The notes beneath the pieces were generated by a model, which was not told the origin of the DNA, searched no databases, and saw nothing but the letters and a program-made list of their open reading frames with translations. Below, piece after piece: positions 1 through 9,158 of a stretch of 58,090 bases of DNA. A program made the translations under genes and the position numbers. Source of the stretch: an uncultured Pirellulaceae bacterium. GTDB taxonomy: Bacteria > Planctomycetota > Planctomycetia > Pirellulales > Pirellulaceae. How positions within the stretch are numbered: the first letter of the stretch is position 1; the number at the start of each line of letters is the position of its first letter. Where the stretch lies: contig CALFUT010000052.1 in the NCBI GenBank assembly GCA_937929805.1, forward strand, positions 1-58,090, given 5' to 3'.

Positions 1-1
1 C

Positions 2-2494
2 GTTGCGGCCGCAATTTTGTTGGGCATGTTCGCTTTCTGGACAGTGCAACCGCCGACCTCATGGGCCGAAATGATCGAAGCGCTCAAGTCCGCACCATGG
101 GTGCAGACAGATTCTGGCAGAACCAGCAGCTGGATGTCGGCATCGAGCGGGGTGCTTGCTCGGCGGGAAGTCGGCCAAACCACTTTTGCGTCGCGACAGG
201 CGGGAACGTACCTAAATTATGTTCGTGATGAGGCAAAAATCTATCGATCCGATTTCGATCAGGATTGGCGGCCCGTGGATCAGCAGTTGATCGCTTGGCT
301 GGCTGATAGCGCCAACGAGTCAATCGATCCCGATGCCGACTGGACGATCGTTTCCGAGTCAGCCGTTCAGGTCGACGATGCGTCGGGTCGATGGTTGAAG
401 TTGGCGGTTGTGTTTGAGTCCTCTGAACCAGCCCGGCAGGTCTTCACGGCGGTCTTCACGATCAATCCAGAGACCAAGATGCCCGTGTCGTGCAAAGTTC
501 AAGAAGGTTCATATCGTCTTGCCGAATCAGAAAGTGATCGCGGCTGGCAGTCGGTCAGTTTTGACTATCCAAACGACGGCCCGACCGACGTTTATGACCT
601 AGGAGTCGCATCCGATACTCCGATTGTTCAAGTAGGAGTCGATTCCGAGGCAGCACTTGTCAGCACAAGCGTTGCACCGGCGATGAAGGCGTTGCCGTTC
701 AATGAACTGGCAATGGTTGAACCGAAACCGGATCCCAAGACGTTGGATAGTCAGAAAGCATCCGACAATCTGAAAACACCCGAGTCGGAGAAGAACGAGA
801 AGCCGAAGGCAGTCGAACCGAAGGTGGCGAAGGCTGCCAAAACGGCTGCTGCTCCGGATTCCAAGAAGGAGCCAGTTTCACTCGAGCCGGCACCTGTTGC
901 CACTGCGACAACGGTGCCGATCATTCCGATTCCTTCTTCCTCGCTGGCGATGACTTCGCGTATCGATATGCTGGTCGACAATTTGTGGGTTGAGAATGAA
1001 GTCACTCCTGTTGCACCAGCCAATGACGAAACCTTTTTGCGTCGAGTTTACCTCGACGTGATCGGTCGAGTTCCTACCATTGCCGAATACGACCAGTTCT
1101 TTGAAATGGATTCGGAGGATCGGCGTAGTCAGTTGATTGATGAATTGCTCGACAGTCGCGAGCATGCGTTGCACATGGGAGGGATCTGGAAACGGGTTTT
1201 GGTTCCAGACGATGAAACGGCAATCTCTCGGCTGGGAGGTTCCGGCAAGCTTGAGCAGTGGTTGTCGGACTCGTTCGCCGAGAACAAACCTTATGACGAA
1301 CTGGTAGAAGAACTGTTGCTGGCTGAGGGCCGTGTTAACGAATCGGGGCCGCTGTTGTTTTACGCTGCCGCCAAGATGAACGCCGAGGAACTGGCCGCTC
1401 GAACGTCGCGGACTTTTCTTGGCATGAGGATGGAGTGTGCCGAGTGCCACGATCATCCGTTTGATCACTGGTCGCAAAAAGATTTCTGGGCGTTGGCGGC
1501 GTACTTTGCTCAGATTTCGCGGCCACAGTGCAAGATCGAAATGGTCAGCCCGGTGTTGCGAGTTCGCGACGCGGAGTTTGGAAGCGTCAAGATTCCAGAG
1601 ACGGATATTGTGGTCGAACCGAGTCTGCCGGTCACGCTTCATGGTGGCCATGGCATGACGGAAGCGGATATCGAAGAACTGAAAAGTGCAGAAATCACTG
1701 ACGGTTCTCGACGGGAAAAATTGGCTGCTTGGATTACTCATCCAAAGAACAGTCACTTTGCTCAGGCGACGGTGAACCGGATTTGGGGACATCTGTTTGG
1801 TCAAGGTTTGGTCGATCCGGTGGATGACATGGGCGGACACAACCTGCCGGCAAGTCCGCAGCTGTTGAATCAGCTTGGGCGTTACTTCGTGCAATCGGGT
1901 TTCGATCTGCGAGAGGTAATGCGGGTGCTGCTCAATAGCCGGGCATACCAGCTATCGAGCGAAAACGAACAGGAAACCAGTTCGCAAGACGTTCGCTATT
2001 TCGCGAGGATCCCGCTCAAGCCGCTGACGGCCGAACAGCTTTACGATTGCCTTTCCACAGCGACTGGCCGTACGGATTTGGGGCGGCAGGTGACGATGCC
2101 AATGCAATTTACGATTGCTTCGAATGTGGATCGGTTCTCCGATCCGGGTCGCGCGGCGTTTTTGGCTCAGTTCCGCACTTCGATCGATCAACGGACAGAC
2201 TATCAGGCAGGAATTCCGCAAGCGTTGACGTTGATGAACGGTCCGATGATCGCTTCGGCAACGTCTGACGCACCCAAAGGAATCTTGAGAAGTCTGTCCG
2301 CTCCATTCTTTGATGATCAGACGCGAATTGAGAGGCTGTTCATCGCCGCTTTGACTCGGAAACCGACAAAAGAAGAGCAGAAGCGATACACAGAATTTTT
2401 CGAAGGCCAAGAAGATGAAGTGGAAAAGAGTGAAGTCTTGGGCGACGTGCTGTGGGTGTTGCTCAACAGCGCCGAATTCACGATGAACCATTGA
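2..2494 (+). CDS. DUF1549/DUF1553 (PSCyt2/PSD1) secreted protein, 5' end cut by window
   Basis: The reading frame is open to the first base, and the first residues (VAAAILLGMFAFW, then a polar stretch) look like the hydrophobic core of a signal peptide or membrane anchor, so the true start lies upstream of the window. After a variable region and a Lys/Pro/Glu/Ala-rich linker (about residues 225-300), a DUF1549 domain starts near residue 312. It carries the typical CAECHDHPFDHW motif near residue 473, which resembles a CxxCH haem site. A DUF1553 domain starts near 568 (AAWITHPKNSHFAQATVNR) and runs to the C terminus. This pair is a hallmark of planctomycetes and usually sits beside a DUF1501 gene, as here. 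The biochemical role is unknown; export and work on extracellular polymers have been suggested for the family. Identity is strong, function is open. Confidence 0.9.
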   Translation, partial: VAAAILLGMFAFWTVQPPTSWAEMIEALKSAPWVQTDSGRTSSWMSASSGVLARREVGQTTFASRQAGTYLNYVRDEAKIYRSDFDQDWRPVDQQLIAWLADSANESIDPDADWTIVSESAVQVDDASGRWLKLAVVFESSEPARQVFTAVFTINPETKMPVSCKVQEGSYRLAESESDRGWQSVSFDYPNDGPTDVYDLGVASDTPIVQVGVDSEAALVSTSVAPAMKALPFNELAMVEPKPDPKTLDSQKASDNLKTPESEKNEKPKAVEPKVAKAAKTAAAPDSKKEPVSLEPAPVATATTVPIIPIPSSSLAMTSRIDMLVDNLWVENEVTPVAPANDETFLRRVYLDVIGRVPTIAEYDQFFEMDSEDRRSQLIDELLDSREHALHMGGIWKRVLVPDDETAISRLGGSGKLEQWLSDSFAENKPYDELVEELLLAEGRVNESGPLLFYAAAKMNAEELAARTSRTFLGMRMECAECHDHPFDHWSQKDFWALAAYFAQISRPQCKIEMVSPVLRVRDAEFGSVKIPETDIVVEPSLPVTLHGGHGMTEADIEELKSAEITDGSRREKLAAWITHPKNSHFAQATVNRIWGHLFGQGLVDPVDDMGGHNLPASPQLLNQLGRYFVQSGFDLREVMRVLLNSRAYQLSSENEQETSSQDVRYFARIPLKPLTAEQLYDCLSTATGRTDLGRQVTMPMQFTIASNVDRFSDPGRAAFLAQFRTSIDQRTDYQAGIPQALTLMNGPMIASATSDAPKGILRSLSAPFFDDQTRIERLFIAALTRKPTKEEQKRYTEFFEGQEDEVEKSEVLGDVLWVLLNSAEFTMNH

Positions 2495-2623
2495 CATAAG
2501 CACAAATCGCGACCGAGTGTGTCGCATTTTGGAGGATCCTTCGTGCTCGCATTGCGATGAACGTAGGGCTTTGAACCTTGAGCTGAGCTCGAATGAAACG
2601 CTGGCTATTGAAAGAAGAGGGTT

Positions 2624-3247
2624 ATGGATTTGTTGACATCATTAATCAAGAAACAATGGTTTTTGCTGATAGTATTTTTGCTGACCAGCGGCTGTTCCGA
2701 GCTCCACCAAACCTCGGTTCTAACGTTTCAATTGCCTCACCAAGGGGATTCCGTCAACGAACGATTCAAAATCGGCGACAAGTTCCCGAGTTTCACTGCG
2801 ATTGATTCCGATGGAGCCCCTTACCGTGTTGATGAGTCGAAGTATGGTGATCGCTACACGATGATCGTTTTCTGGTGGGCTGATCCAACCTTCTGCGAGG
2901 TTGACATCCCCAGATTCATCAAGTTGTTTGAAAAGTTCGAACGGAAAGGGTTGGAGATAATCAGTGTCAATGCGGATTACGTATCGGAAGCGAGTCAGGC
3001 GATGGCGAGCAGACCGTTACTTCCTTGGACAAACCTCCACGACAATCCTGAAAACGATCTCGTTAATGAGTTGAAGCTGAGAACATCACCTTCGATTTTT
3101 CTGCTCGACGCTGACGGCACGATCGTTTCGTCCCATCGTTACTTGAATTCCAGTGATGCTTCGGTCGATGCTTGGACGGGCGAATCGCGAACGGTTCACG
3201 CCATGGACTGGACGATTAACAGTCTTTTCAACAATGACTCAGCCTGA
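2624..3247 (+). CDS. Thioredoxin-fold (TlpA/AhpC-TSA-like) lipoprotein with one active-site Cys
   Basis: The ATG follows a purine-rich ribosome site (AAGAAGAGG). The N terminus is a lipoprotein signal: two Lys, a hydrophobic run and a lipobox LTSGC, predicting a lipid-anchored periplasmic protein of 207 residues. The rest fits the TlpA fold: FKIGDKFPSF, then the active-site region FWWADPTFCEVDIP, ISVNADY, and a cis-Pro-like TSPSIFLLD segment. In the usual WCxxC motif the first cysteine is replaced; aligned from the following Pro, only the second cysteine remains. It is therefore unlikely to be a normal disulfide oxidoreductase and may be a binding protein or a one-cysteine enzyme (inference). 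It lies between the DUF1553 and DUF1501 genes on the same strand. Confidence 0.75.
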   Translation: MDLLTSLIKKQWFLLIVFLLTSGCSELHQTSVLTFQLPHQGDSVNERFKIGDKFPSFTAIDSDGAPYRVDESKYGDRYTMIVFWWADPTFCEVDIPRFIKLFEKFERKGLEIISVNADYVSEASQAMASRPLLPWTNLHDNPENDLVNELKLRTSPSIFLLDADGTIVSSHRYLNSSDASVDAWTGESRTVHAMDWTINSLFNNDSA

Positions 3248-3278
3248 AAACATTTGACACGAGTTACCGGAGAAAGTC

Positions 3279-4619
3279 ATGCATCGACGAACATGGTTAA
3301 AATCAGCAACAGCCGGAGTCTGTTCGGTCAGTGCCAGCGGATGGATGCCGGCGTTGGCCAACCGAGTCGCTAACGACCCAAAACGCCGTCGTCATTGCAT
3401 TGTGCTGTGGATGGGCGGCGGTCCAAGCCAAACGGATACGTTTGACTTGAAGCCCGATCATGAAAATGGCGGCGAGTTCAAAGAGATCGCGACCAGCGTC
3501 CCCGGAATTCGCATCAGTGAACACCTTCCGCAACTGGCGAAACATGCGGACAAGCTGGCGATCGTACGGAGCCTTAGTACCAAAGAGGGCGATCACACTC
3601 GAGGCACTCATTTGATGCAGACCGGCCATTCGCCGATGGGAGCAATCAACTATCCCTCGATGGGTTCTGTTTTTGCACGCGAATTGGGTAGCACGCGTGA
3701 TGCGTTGCCGAACTTTATCAGCGTGGGGCAGGGTCGGATGTTTTCTGATTCGTCAACCGGATCGGGCTTTCTTGGACCTCGATACAGTCCGCTACGCGTC
3801 ACCGGAACCGGCGGCCAGTTTCAAGCTCCCGGAGAAGAGAACGAACAGGCTGCCGCAGCGAACTTTGCCAGCATGAACATTCCCGGTTTGAAGCCACCAT
3901 CAAATATCGATGCACAACGCATGGCGCGGCGATTGGAGCTGTTGAATATGCACCAGCAATCGTTCATTGGCCAGCATGTTTCTCCCGCCGCGTTGGCGCA
4001 CAAGACTGTTTACGAGGGTGCCGTGCAGTTGATGAACGGCGATTCGGCAGCCGCATTTGACTTGTCCAAAGAACCAGAAAAGCTGCGACGAGAATATGGT
4101 GAAGGCGTGTTTGGCCAAGGCTGCATGCTGGCAAGGCGATTGATTGAACATGGAGCGGCGTTTGTCGAGGTGAATCTTGATAGCTCGACGACGGCCAGCG
4201 TTGGTTGGGATACGCACTCGAATATTTTCGAATCGGTCAAATCGTTGTCCCAAGAGTTAGACGCAGGTTGGGCCACGCTGATGCGAGACTTGGAAGATCG
4301 CGGCTTGCTCGAGTCCACCACGATTTTGTGGATGGGAGAATTTGGTCGGACTCCGAAGATCAACAGCCAAGGCGGACGAGACCATTTTCCTCAAGCGTGG
4401 ACCTGCGTACTTGGTGGCGGCGGCATCGCCGGTGGCCAAGCATACGGACGGACTAGCAAAGATGGTCTACAAGTCGAGGAAAACAAGTGCGGTGTCGGGA
4501 ACGTGTTGGCAACCTTGTGCTCGGCGTTGGGAGTCGATCCGGCGTCGCAGCACGAAACAAATACTGGTAGACCGGTTGCTCTGGTGGAGGATGAGCCGAT
4601 CGAGGAATTATTGGCGTGA
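3279..4619 (+). CDS. DUF1501 family protein
   Basis: This 446-residue protein belongs to DUF1501, a family in the alkaline phosphatase/sulfatase superfamily that is expanded in planctomycetes. The start (MHRRTWLKSATAG) resembles a Tat-type N terminus with only part of the twin-Arg consensus, followed by a hydrophobic stretch and ALAN. Family motifs are IVLWMGGGPSQTDTFDLKP near residue 40, EGDHTRGTHLMQTGHSP near 105, GWDTHSNIF near 310, and MGEFGRTPKINSQGGRDHFP near 350. It starts 31 bases after the thioredoxin-like gene and is probably co-transcribed with it. No substrate is established for the family. The usual partner, a DUF1549/DUF1553 protein, is two genes upstream. Confidence 0.9.
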   Translation: MHRRTWLKSATAGVCSVSASGWMPALANRVANDPKRRRHCIVLWMGGGPSQTDTFDLKPDHENGGEFKEIATSVPGIRISEHLPQLAKHADKLAIVRSLSTKEGDHTRGTHLMQTGHSPMGAINYPSMGSVFARELGSTRDALPNFISVGQGRMFSDSSTGSGFLGPRYSPLRVTGTGGQFQAPGEENEQAAAANFASMNIPGLKPPSNIDAQRMARRLELLNMHQQSFIGQHVSPAALAHKTVYEGAVQLMNGDSAAAFDLSKEPEKLRREYGEGVFGQGCMLARRLIEHGAAFVEVNLDSSTTASVGWDTHSNIFESVKSLSQELDAGWATLMRDLEDRGLLESTTILWMGEFGRTPKINSQGGRDHFPQAWTCVLGGGGIAGGQAYGRTSKDGLQVEENKCGVGNVLATLCSALGVDPASQHETNTGRPVALVEDEPIEELLA

Positions 4620-4722
4620 TGGCGTTACCAAGTAAGACACGCTCTTCCGAGGGATTTGAGACACATTTCCGATCTTTCAAACAGTTCGAAATGCAGCGTT
4701 CAATAATCAGACGAAACTACAG

Positions 4723-5379
4723 GGGCGAAGCCCAGACGTTTTTCCTAGCCCAGCCAGAAGGGCTGGGTAAGAGGTTGGAAATCAATTGAAGGGCCGAAGG
4801 CCTGATCGTTAATCCCAAACGTATTGTTCATTAATCTCAATTCCATGTTTTGTACACAGCAACCGGAACTCTTCTTGATAGTCGCGCCGAGCGTGATGAG
4901 TTTCTTGGTTGTCGATGTAGTGCTCAACATCACCAAGGTTGGAATGGCTTACCGAGAACACCCCATAGCCATGTTGCCACGCGAAACGATTGCTTCCACC
5001 CGAGGCGGTTTTGGCCCATTTCGATGTTTGCGATTTGACAACCTCGATCAATTTGCTGATTGGCAGAGTTCGCGAGAGCCCAATCAGAAGGTGAACGTGA
5101 TCAATGTGCCCTCCGACCTTCGCGACGACGCAACCAGATTCCTTGGTGTGATACGCAAGCATACGCAACATCTGATCTCTAAATTCAGCGTCCTTGAGAA
5201 AAGGCGCACGATTCTTGGTCGAAAAGACCACATGCAACCAAACTTGGGCAAGAGATTGAGGCACATCGAACTCCTTGCAACGAAACGCAACAACGTCGGG
5301 CCTTTGGCCCTCGAACATCAATTGTACGACAAACCCAGCCCTTTGGGCTGGGCTAGGAAAACCATTTGGCCTTTGGCCC
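4723..5379. mobile_element. Palindrome-flanked Y1 transposase unit (REP/RAYT-like)
   Basis: The transposase gene 4809-5264 is bracketed by three short palindromes on each side. Left: 4723-4733 (GGGC-gaa-GCCC), 4749-4767 (CCCAGCC-agaag-GGCTGGG), 4792-4802 (GGCC-gaa-GGCC). Right: 5298-5310 (GGGCC-ttt-GGCCC), 5334-5352 (CCCAGCCC-ttt-GGGCTGGG), 5368-5378 (GGCC-ttt-GGCC). CCTAGCCCAGCC at 4744-4755 is an exact inverted copy of 5346-5357, and ATCAATTG occurs on both sides. This is the layout expected of a REP-associated tyrosine transposase with its own REP cluster. No target duplication was identified. Confidence 0.7.
4809..5264 (-). CDS. Y1 (HUH) transposase, IS200-like/REP-associated
   Basis: The GTG start at 5264 is chosen because AAGGAG lies about 6 bases upstream; the frame continues upstream into sequence that does not look like protein. 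The 151-residue product begins VPQSLAQVWLHVVFSTKNRA, which I recognise as a common opening in this group. The HUH metal site is DHVH within GGHIDHVHLL (about residue 54), and the nucleophile tyrosine is in VEHYIDNQ (near 115). The family cuts and rejoins single-stranded DNA at hairpins. The length is full for the family and no frameshift is visible, so it may be active. It differs from the second Y1 transposase at the right edge of the window. Confidence 0.85.
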   Translation of the reverse strand: MPQSLAQVWLHVVFSTKNRAPFLKDAEFRDQMLRMLAYHTKESGCVVAKVGGHIDHVHLLIGLSRTLPISKLIEVVKSQTSKWAKTASGGSNRFAWQHGYGVFSVSHSNLGDVEHYIDNQETHHARRDYQEEFRLLCTKHGIEINEQYVWD

Positions 5380-6827
5380 AAGTATCTCTTTCTTCCCGCC
5401 ATCGCGGTCGGCGACCTTGCCTCCAGCTTGTGGTCGTCGCCGCGTGGTTGGGAGTCTGTGTCACCGCTTTTGGGCAGGAAGAGAACTCGTTGGAACGTTT
5501 GCGAGTCCCCGTGCGTGCGTTGGAAGCGGTTCAATCCGATACGCAAATGATCGCTTTTCCGGGGTTTGTTAGCTCGAAGGCGACGGTCGCTCCGCTGGCA
5601 CATTATCAGCGATCTCGATTGGGGCGGTGGGAAGTTGAACGTGACGTGGACGCCGACGATTCAGTTTTCGGTGTCGAGCTAAACACTCCTGTGGGTCCGA
5701 TTCGTATTCGATACGACGTTACGATCGATGAAAAATCTTTTCGGGCCGACCGAGAAGAAACGATTGATGACTTGTTGACGATTGCTCGTGGAGAAAAACA
5801 AGATGCGGAGGCTGACGAAGTCTCCCAAAACAGGGCTCGGATTGTCGCTTATGCCAAGTCACGCGGTGACCGGGCAAATCGGTACGAACTTCGACGCCGC
5901 ATCGCGGACCTTGCCGGTGGCCCTTCGCTGCTATGGATTTCGAGAGATTTCGCCGCAGACCGAAATGAAACTCATATCTTGTTCGCTTTGCTCGATGCGA
6001 ACGAGGACGGAACTATCTCCTCAGCAGAACTGGAAGAACTTGATAAGGTTTTTGACCATTGCGATATGAACTCAGACAATCGCATCGACTTGACGGAGTT
6101 GCATTCTCGTCTCAAGCCAAGATCAGCCAGACGTAAATCTTCATCGGCCAAGTTCGATTGGCAATCTTGGGATGTGAATCAATCAGAATATGTGGAAGAC
6201 CTGAGCGTCAGCGTCACTTTCAACGAGTCAGAAAAAACGTCCAAGCTTTCTTTGGACGATTGTGCGCTGACCGACCCGTGGAAGAGTGTGACTGCGGACA
6301 TGTCTCGGATCGACGCGCCACAAGAACCTTGCGGGCAAGCCTTGTTGATGTCACATCCGAATGTGACCATCGCGTTGAGCGCGGAAGAGGAAACGAAGGC
6401 GTCGGGGCAAGTTTCTGTAGGAGTCATGGCGGAAGGCAATGCATTGTTTCGGCATCTCGATCAAGATGGGAACTGGAATCTAACTCGGACCGAGATAGAT
6501 GACGGCCGCGACCGCCTGTTGGAACTTGATCGGAACTCTGATCGGAAAATTGAAGTCACCGAGCTGCCGGTGCTCCTGCGAGTCAGTGTTGCACGCGGCG
6601 TGGTGGCGTATCGGTCCCTGCAAGAACATGTTGCGTTTGTATCAACGTCCGAGGACGCCGAAGACACGAAAGACAAGCTGACTCCACCCGAATGGTTTGT
6701 CAGCATGGACCAAGACGGAGATCGAACGCTCAGTCGAACCGAATTTTTGGGCGGCCGTGACGCTTTTGAACGACTTGATGGTGACTCAAACCAGCGGATT
6801 TCTGTGGAAGAGGCGCTGAGTCCTTAG
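5373..6827 (+). CDS. Secreted EF-hand protein, start codon uncertain
   Basis: A signal peptide (LQLVVVAAWLGVCVTAFG) is followed by three pairs of EF-hand-like calcium loops: LDANEDGTISSAE with CDMNSDNRIDLTE, LDQDGNWNLTRTE with LDRNSDRKIEVTE, and MDQDGDRTLSRTE with LDGDSNQRISVEE. These are near residues 205-250, 360-400 and 450-484. No in-frame ATG lies near the signal peptide. The only reasonable starts are TTG at 5373, which gives a basic n-region (RHRGRR) but lies inside the last palindrome of the transposase unit, and GTG at 5430, which gives no basic n-region. The insertion seems to have replaced the original start region. The protein follows the DUF1501 gene and is likely exported and calcium-binding; its role is unknown. 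Confidence 0.75.
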   Translation: MAQVSLSSRHRGRRPCLQLVVVAAWLGVCVTAFGQEENSLERLRVPVRALEAVQSDTQMIAFPGFVSSKATVAPLAHYQRSRLGRWEVERDVDADDSVFGVELNTPVGPIRIRYDVTIDEKSFRADREETIDDLLTIARGEKQDAEADEVSQNRARIVAYAKSRGDRANRYELRRRIADLAGGPSLLWISRDFAADRNETHILFALLDANEDGTISSAELEELDKVFDHCDMNSDNRIDLTELHSRLKPRSARRKSSSAKFDWQSWDVNQSEYVEDLSVSVTFNESEKTSKLSLDDCALTDPWKSVTADMSRIDAPQEPCGQALLMSHPNVTIALSAEEETKASGQVSVGVMAEGNALFRHLDQDGNWNLTRTEIDDGRDRLLELDRNSDRKIEVTELPVLLRVSVARGVVAYRSLQEHVAFVSTSEDAEDTKDKLTPPEWFVSMDQDGDRTLSRTEFLGGRDAFERLDGDSNQRISVEEALSP

Positions 6828-6961
6828 ACGGAATGACTACCCGATACCCAACATTGAAAACGAATTGCAATATTTGCTTAACACGTGCGAACACCATGAA
6901 TAAATCTAATCACCAACACGCGAACCATCATCCTCGCGTGAACTCAAACAACGAGGCACTG

Positions 6962-7984
6962 ATGAACCACTCTACGTCCGTCATTACAGAAAACTCTTCT
7001 CCTGCCGAAGTCGAACAGGCAGTTGCTCAGATCCACGACGACTATCAAACGTTCCGCGCGAAGTTGGGCGAGACAATCGTTGGGATGGAGGACGTAATCG
7101 AGCAACTTACGATCGCGATGATCTGTCGAGGCCATTGCATTCTGCAAGGGATGCCCGGCTTGGCGAAGACGCTGTTGATTTCACAGATGGGAAAACTGCT
7201 GGATCTAAGCTTCAATCGAATTCAGTTTACGCCCGACTTGATGCCAGCCGACATCACCGGTAGCGAAGTGCTTCAGGAAGATCGCTCGACCGGGAAACGC
7301 GAGCTTCGGTTCATCAAGGGGCCCGTGTTTTGCAATTTGCTGCTGGCGGACGAGATCAACCGAACGCCTCCCAAAAGTCAAAGTGCGTTGCTGGAAGCGA
7401 TGGAAGAGCGGCAGGTAACGATTTCGGGCGAAACGCATCCGATGGCAAGTCCGTTTTTTGTTTTGGCGACACAAAACCCGATCGAAGTCGAAGGAACGTA
7501 TCCGCTGCCCGAGGCGCAGCTGGATCGATTCCTGTTCAAGATCATCATCGACTATCCGTCCCGTGATGACGAGCGAGAAATCTGTCGGCGACAGGTTTCC
7601 ACCCAGCGATCCACGACACAGCCGGTAATGGACGCGGCGCGGATTGTTCAAATGCAGTCGCTTGTTCGCGAAGTGATCGTTGGCGAGCCAGTCTACGAAT
7701 TGGCGTTGGATCTGGTCCGTGCGTCTCGACCGGACGAGGGACGGTTGCCGGACAGTTTGAACGACATGGTTCAATACGGGGCAGGGCCGCGAGCCACGAT
7801 CGCGTTGCTGATGGCCGCCAAGGCTCGAGCGATTTTGAACAAACGCGTACACGCGACGACCGATGACCTGATCGCGATCGCTCGACCGGTCCTGCGACAT
7901 CGACTGGTGCCAACGTTCAACGCTGAGGCTGCCGGTGTGGATGTCGAACAGATGATTGACGATCTGATTGGGTCAGTGGTTTAG
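6962..7984 (+). CDS. MoxR-family AAA+ ATPase
   Basis: I chose the ATG at 6962 because a GAGG lies at suitable spacing and the 340-residue product fits the family; upstream in-frame ATGs at 6833 and 6896 would add a His/Asn-rich tail that does not look conserved. Walker A is GMPGLAKT (residues 63-70), Walker B is LLLADEINR (about 125-133), followed by PPKSQSALLEAMEERQVT and the sensor-1 region ATQNPIEVEGTYPLPEAQLDRFLF. MoxR ATPases act as chaperone-like motors with VWA-domain partners. The next genes encode DUF58 and VWA/BatA-type proteins, the classical neighbourhood, so this is probably the first gene of that operon. Confidence 0.93.
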   Translation: MNHSTSVITENSSPAEVEQAVAQIHDDYQTFRAKLGETIVGMEDVIEQLTIAMICRGHCILQGMPGLAKTLLISQMGKLLDLSFNRIQFTPDLMPADITGSEVLQEDRSTGKRELRFIKGPVFCNLLLADEINRTPPKSQSALLEAMEERQVTISGETHPMASPFFVLATQNPIEVEGTYPLPEAQLDRFLFKIIIDYPSRDDEREICRRQVSTQRSTTQPVMDAARIVQMQSLVREVIVGEPVYELALDLVRASRPDEGRLPDSLNDMVQYGAGPRATIALLMAAKARAILNKRVHATTDDLIAIARPVLRHRLVPTFNAEAAGVDVEQMIDDLIGSVV

Positions 7985-8078
7985 TTCGTTAGTTTAAAAC
8001 GTACGGCAGGTTTTGCAACTTGTCTTTCACCATCCATATTCGTCGGGGCGGCAGGTTGAGATCCTGCTGCACGTTTAG

Positions 8079-9077
8079 ATGTCAGACCGAGTTAAAAATT
8101 TCGTGAAGTCGATGAGCAGTTGGAATGCTGACTCCGGCGAAGAGGAAGTCGTTCAGGCTCAGATCGTTGAGTCACCGGCGGACGAACTGCTGGACCCGAG
8201 CGTGTTGTCGAGTATCGGCGGAATGGACTTCGTGTCGCGGATGGTGGTGGATGGAACGATGTCGGGGATCCATCGCTCCAGCCACAAAGGCGGTTGCAGT
8301 GAGTTCGAGGATCATCGGCCGTACGTGAATGGGGACGAGCTTCGGCATATCGACTGGCGACTGTTCGCCCGCCGCGATCGCTACTACGTGAAACAATTTC
8401 GCGATGAAACAAATTTGCAGGGTTGGTTGGTCGTCGACAGCAGCGGGTCCATGAAATTTGGCATGTCGACGATCTCGAAATTTGACTACGCCCGAACGGC
8501 GGCAGCTTGTCTGGCTCGACTATTACTAAAGCAGCGTGACTCGGTCGGCCTTTCGATGCAGGGAGCAGGACGAACCGAGTTTCTTCCCGCGAGGACTCGA
8601 TCAAGTCATTTTCAATCTGTTTTGCAGCGACTGGTGCAAACACAGCCTGCCGGCGCGGTGGGAATCGAAGCCTCGCTGGAGATGTTGTCTCAACGGATTA
8701 AGCGGCGAGGTCTGGTGTTGGTGTTTTCAGATTGCTTCAGTGATATCGATCCACTGGTCAAGCGATTGAAGCATTTGCGATCTCGAGGAAACGATGTGAT
8801 CGTGTTTCAGATCGTCGCGCCAGAGGAAGTAACCTTCAATCTTCGCGGCGACGGTGAGTTTATCGACTTGGAACGAGCGATGCCGTCGATGGAGGTGGAT
8901 TTTGCTCGAATTCGAACCGCTTATCAAGCAAGTTTCCAGCGGCACATGCAGCGATTGGAGGACGAGCTTCGGATGGCGGGTTGTGACCGAGTGGTGATGA
9001 CGACCGACCAGCCGTTGGCGGATGTGTTGTCGGAATTTTTATTGCGTAGGCAGTCGTTACACGGAAAAGCCAAGTGA
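8079..9077 (+). CDS. DUF58 domain protein
   Basis: This 332-residue protein has the DUF58 signature DHRPYVNGDELRHIDWRLFARR near residue 80, directly followed by a VWA-like fold with the metal-site motif DSSGSMK near 120 and VLVFSDCFSD near 210. DUF58 proteins are the usual partners of MoxR ATPases and are thought to adapt the ATPase to membrane-bound VWA proteins. It starts 94 bases after moxR and precedes a BatA-like gene, so it belongs to the same operon. The MIDAS motif appears intact (DxSxS present), which suggests metal binding. Confidence 0.92.
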   Translation: MSDRVKNFVKSMSSWNADSGEEEVVQAQIVESPADELLDPSVLSSIGGMDFVSRMVVDGTMSGIHRSSHKGGCSEFEDHRPYVNGDELRHIDWRLFARRDRYYVKQFRDETNLQGWLVVDSSGSMKFGMSTISKFDYARTAAACLARLLLKQRDSVGLSMQGAGRTEFLPARTRSSHFQSVLQRLVQTQPAGAVGIEASLEMLSQRIKRRGLVLVFSDCFSDIDPLVKRLKHLRSRGNDVIVFQIVAPEEVTFNLRGDGEFIDLERAMPSMEVDFARIRTAYQASFQRHMQRLEDELRMAGCDRVVMTTDQPLADVLSEFLLRRQSLHGKAK

Positions 9078-9094
9078 TTTTGCTAATGCGGAAT

Positions 9095-9158
9095 GCGAAA
9101 CCTTAAATTTTGAACCTTGAAACCGAAAACCTCACACCGAAAACCGAACACCTGAACT
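9095..9158 (+). repeat. Degenerate short repeats in leader of the BatA-like gene
   Basis: The leader is built from near-repeats of GAAACC/GAACCT/GAAAAC separated by a few bases. It includes CCTCACACCGAAAACC, which recurs with one extra A before the helicase gene at 22583-22599. Confidence 0.5.

Noticed and set aside
878-1894. Long open frame on the minus strand
   Set aside because: It lies opposite the DUF1549/DUF1553 gene, is rich in Arg, His and Gln, and has no recognisable motif; it is a shadow.
4824-5372. Upstream plus-strand extension of the EF-hand gene across the transposase
   Set aside because: This part is antisense to a clear transposase with its own ribosome site and HUH motif, and does not look like conserved protein.
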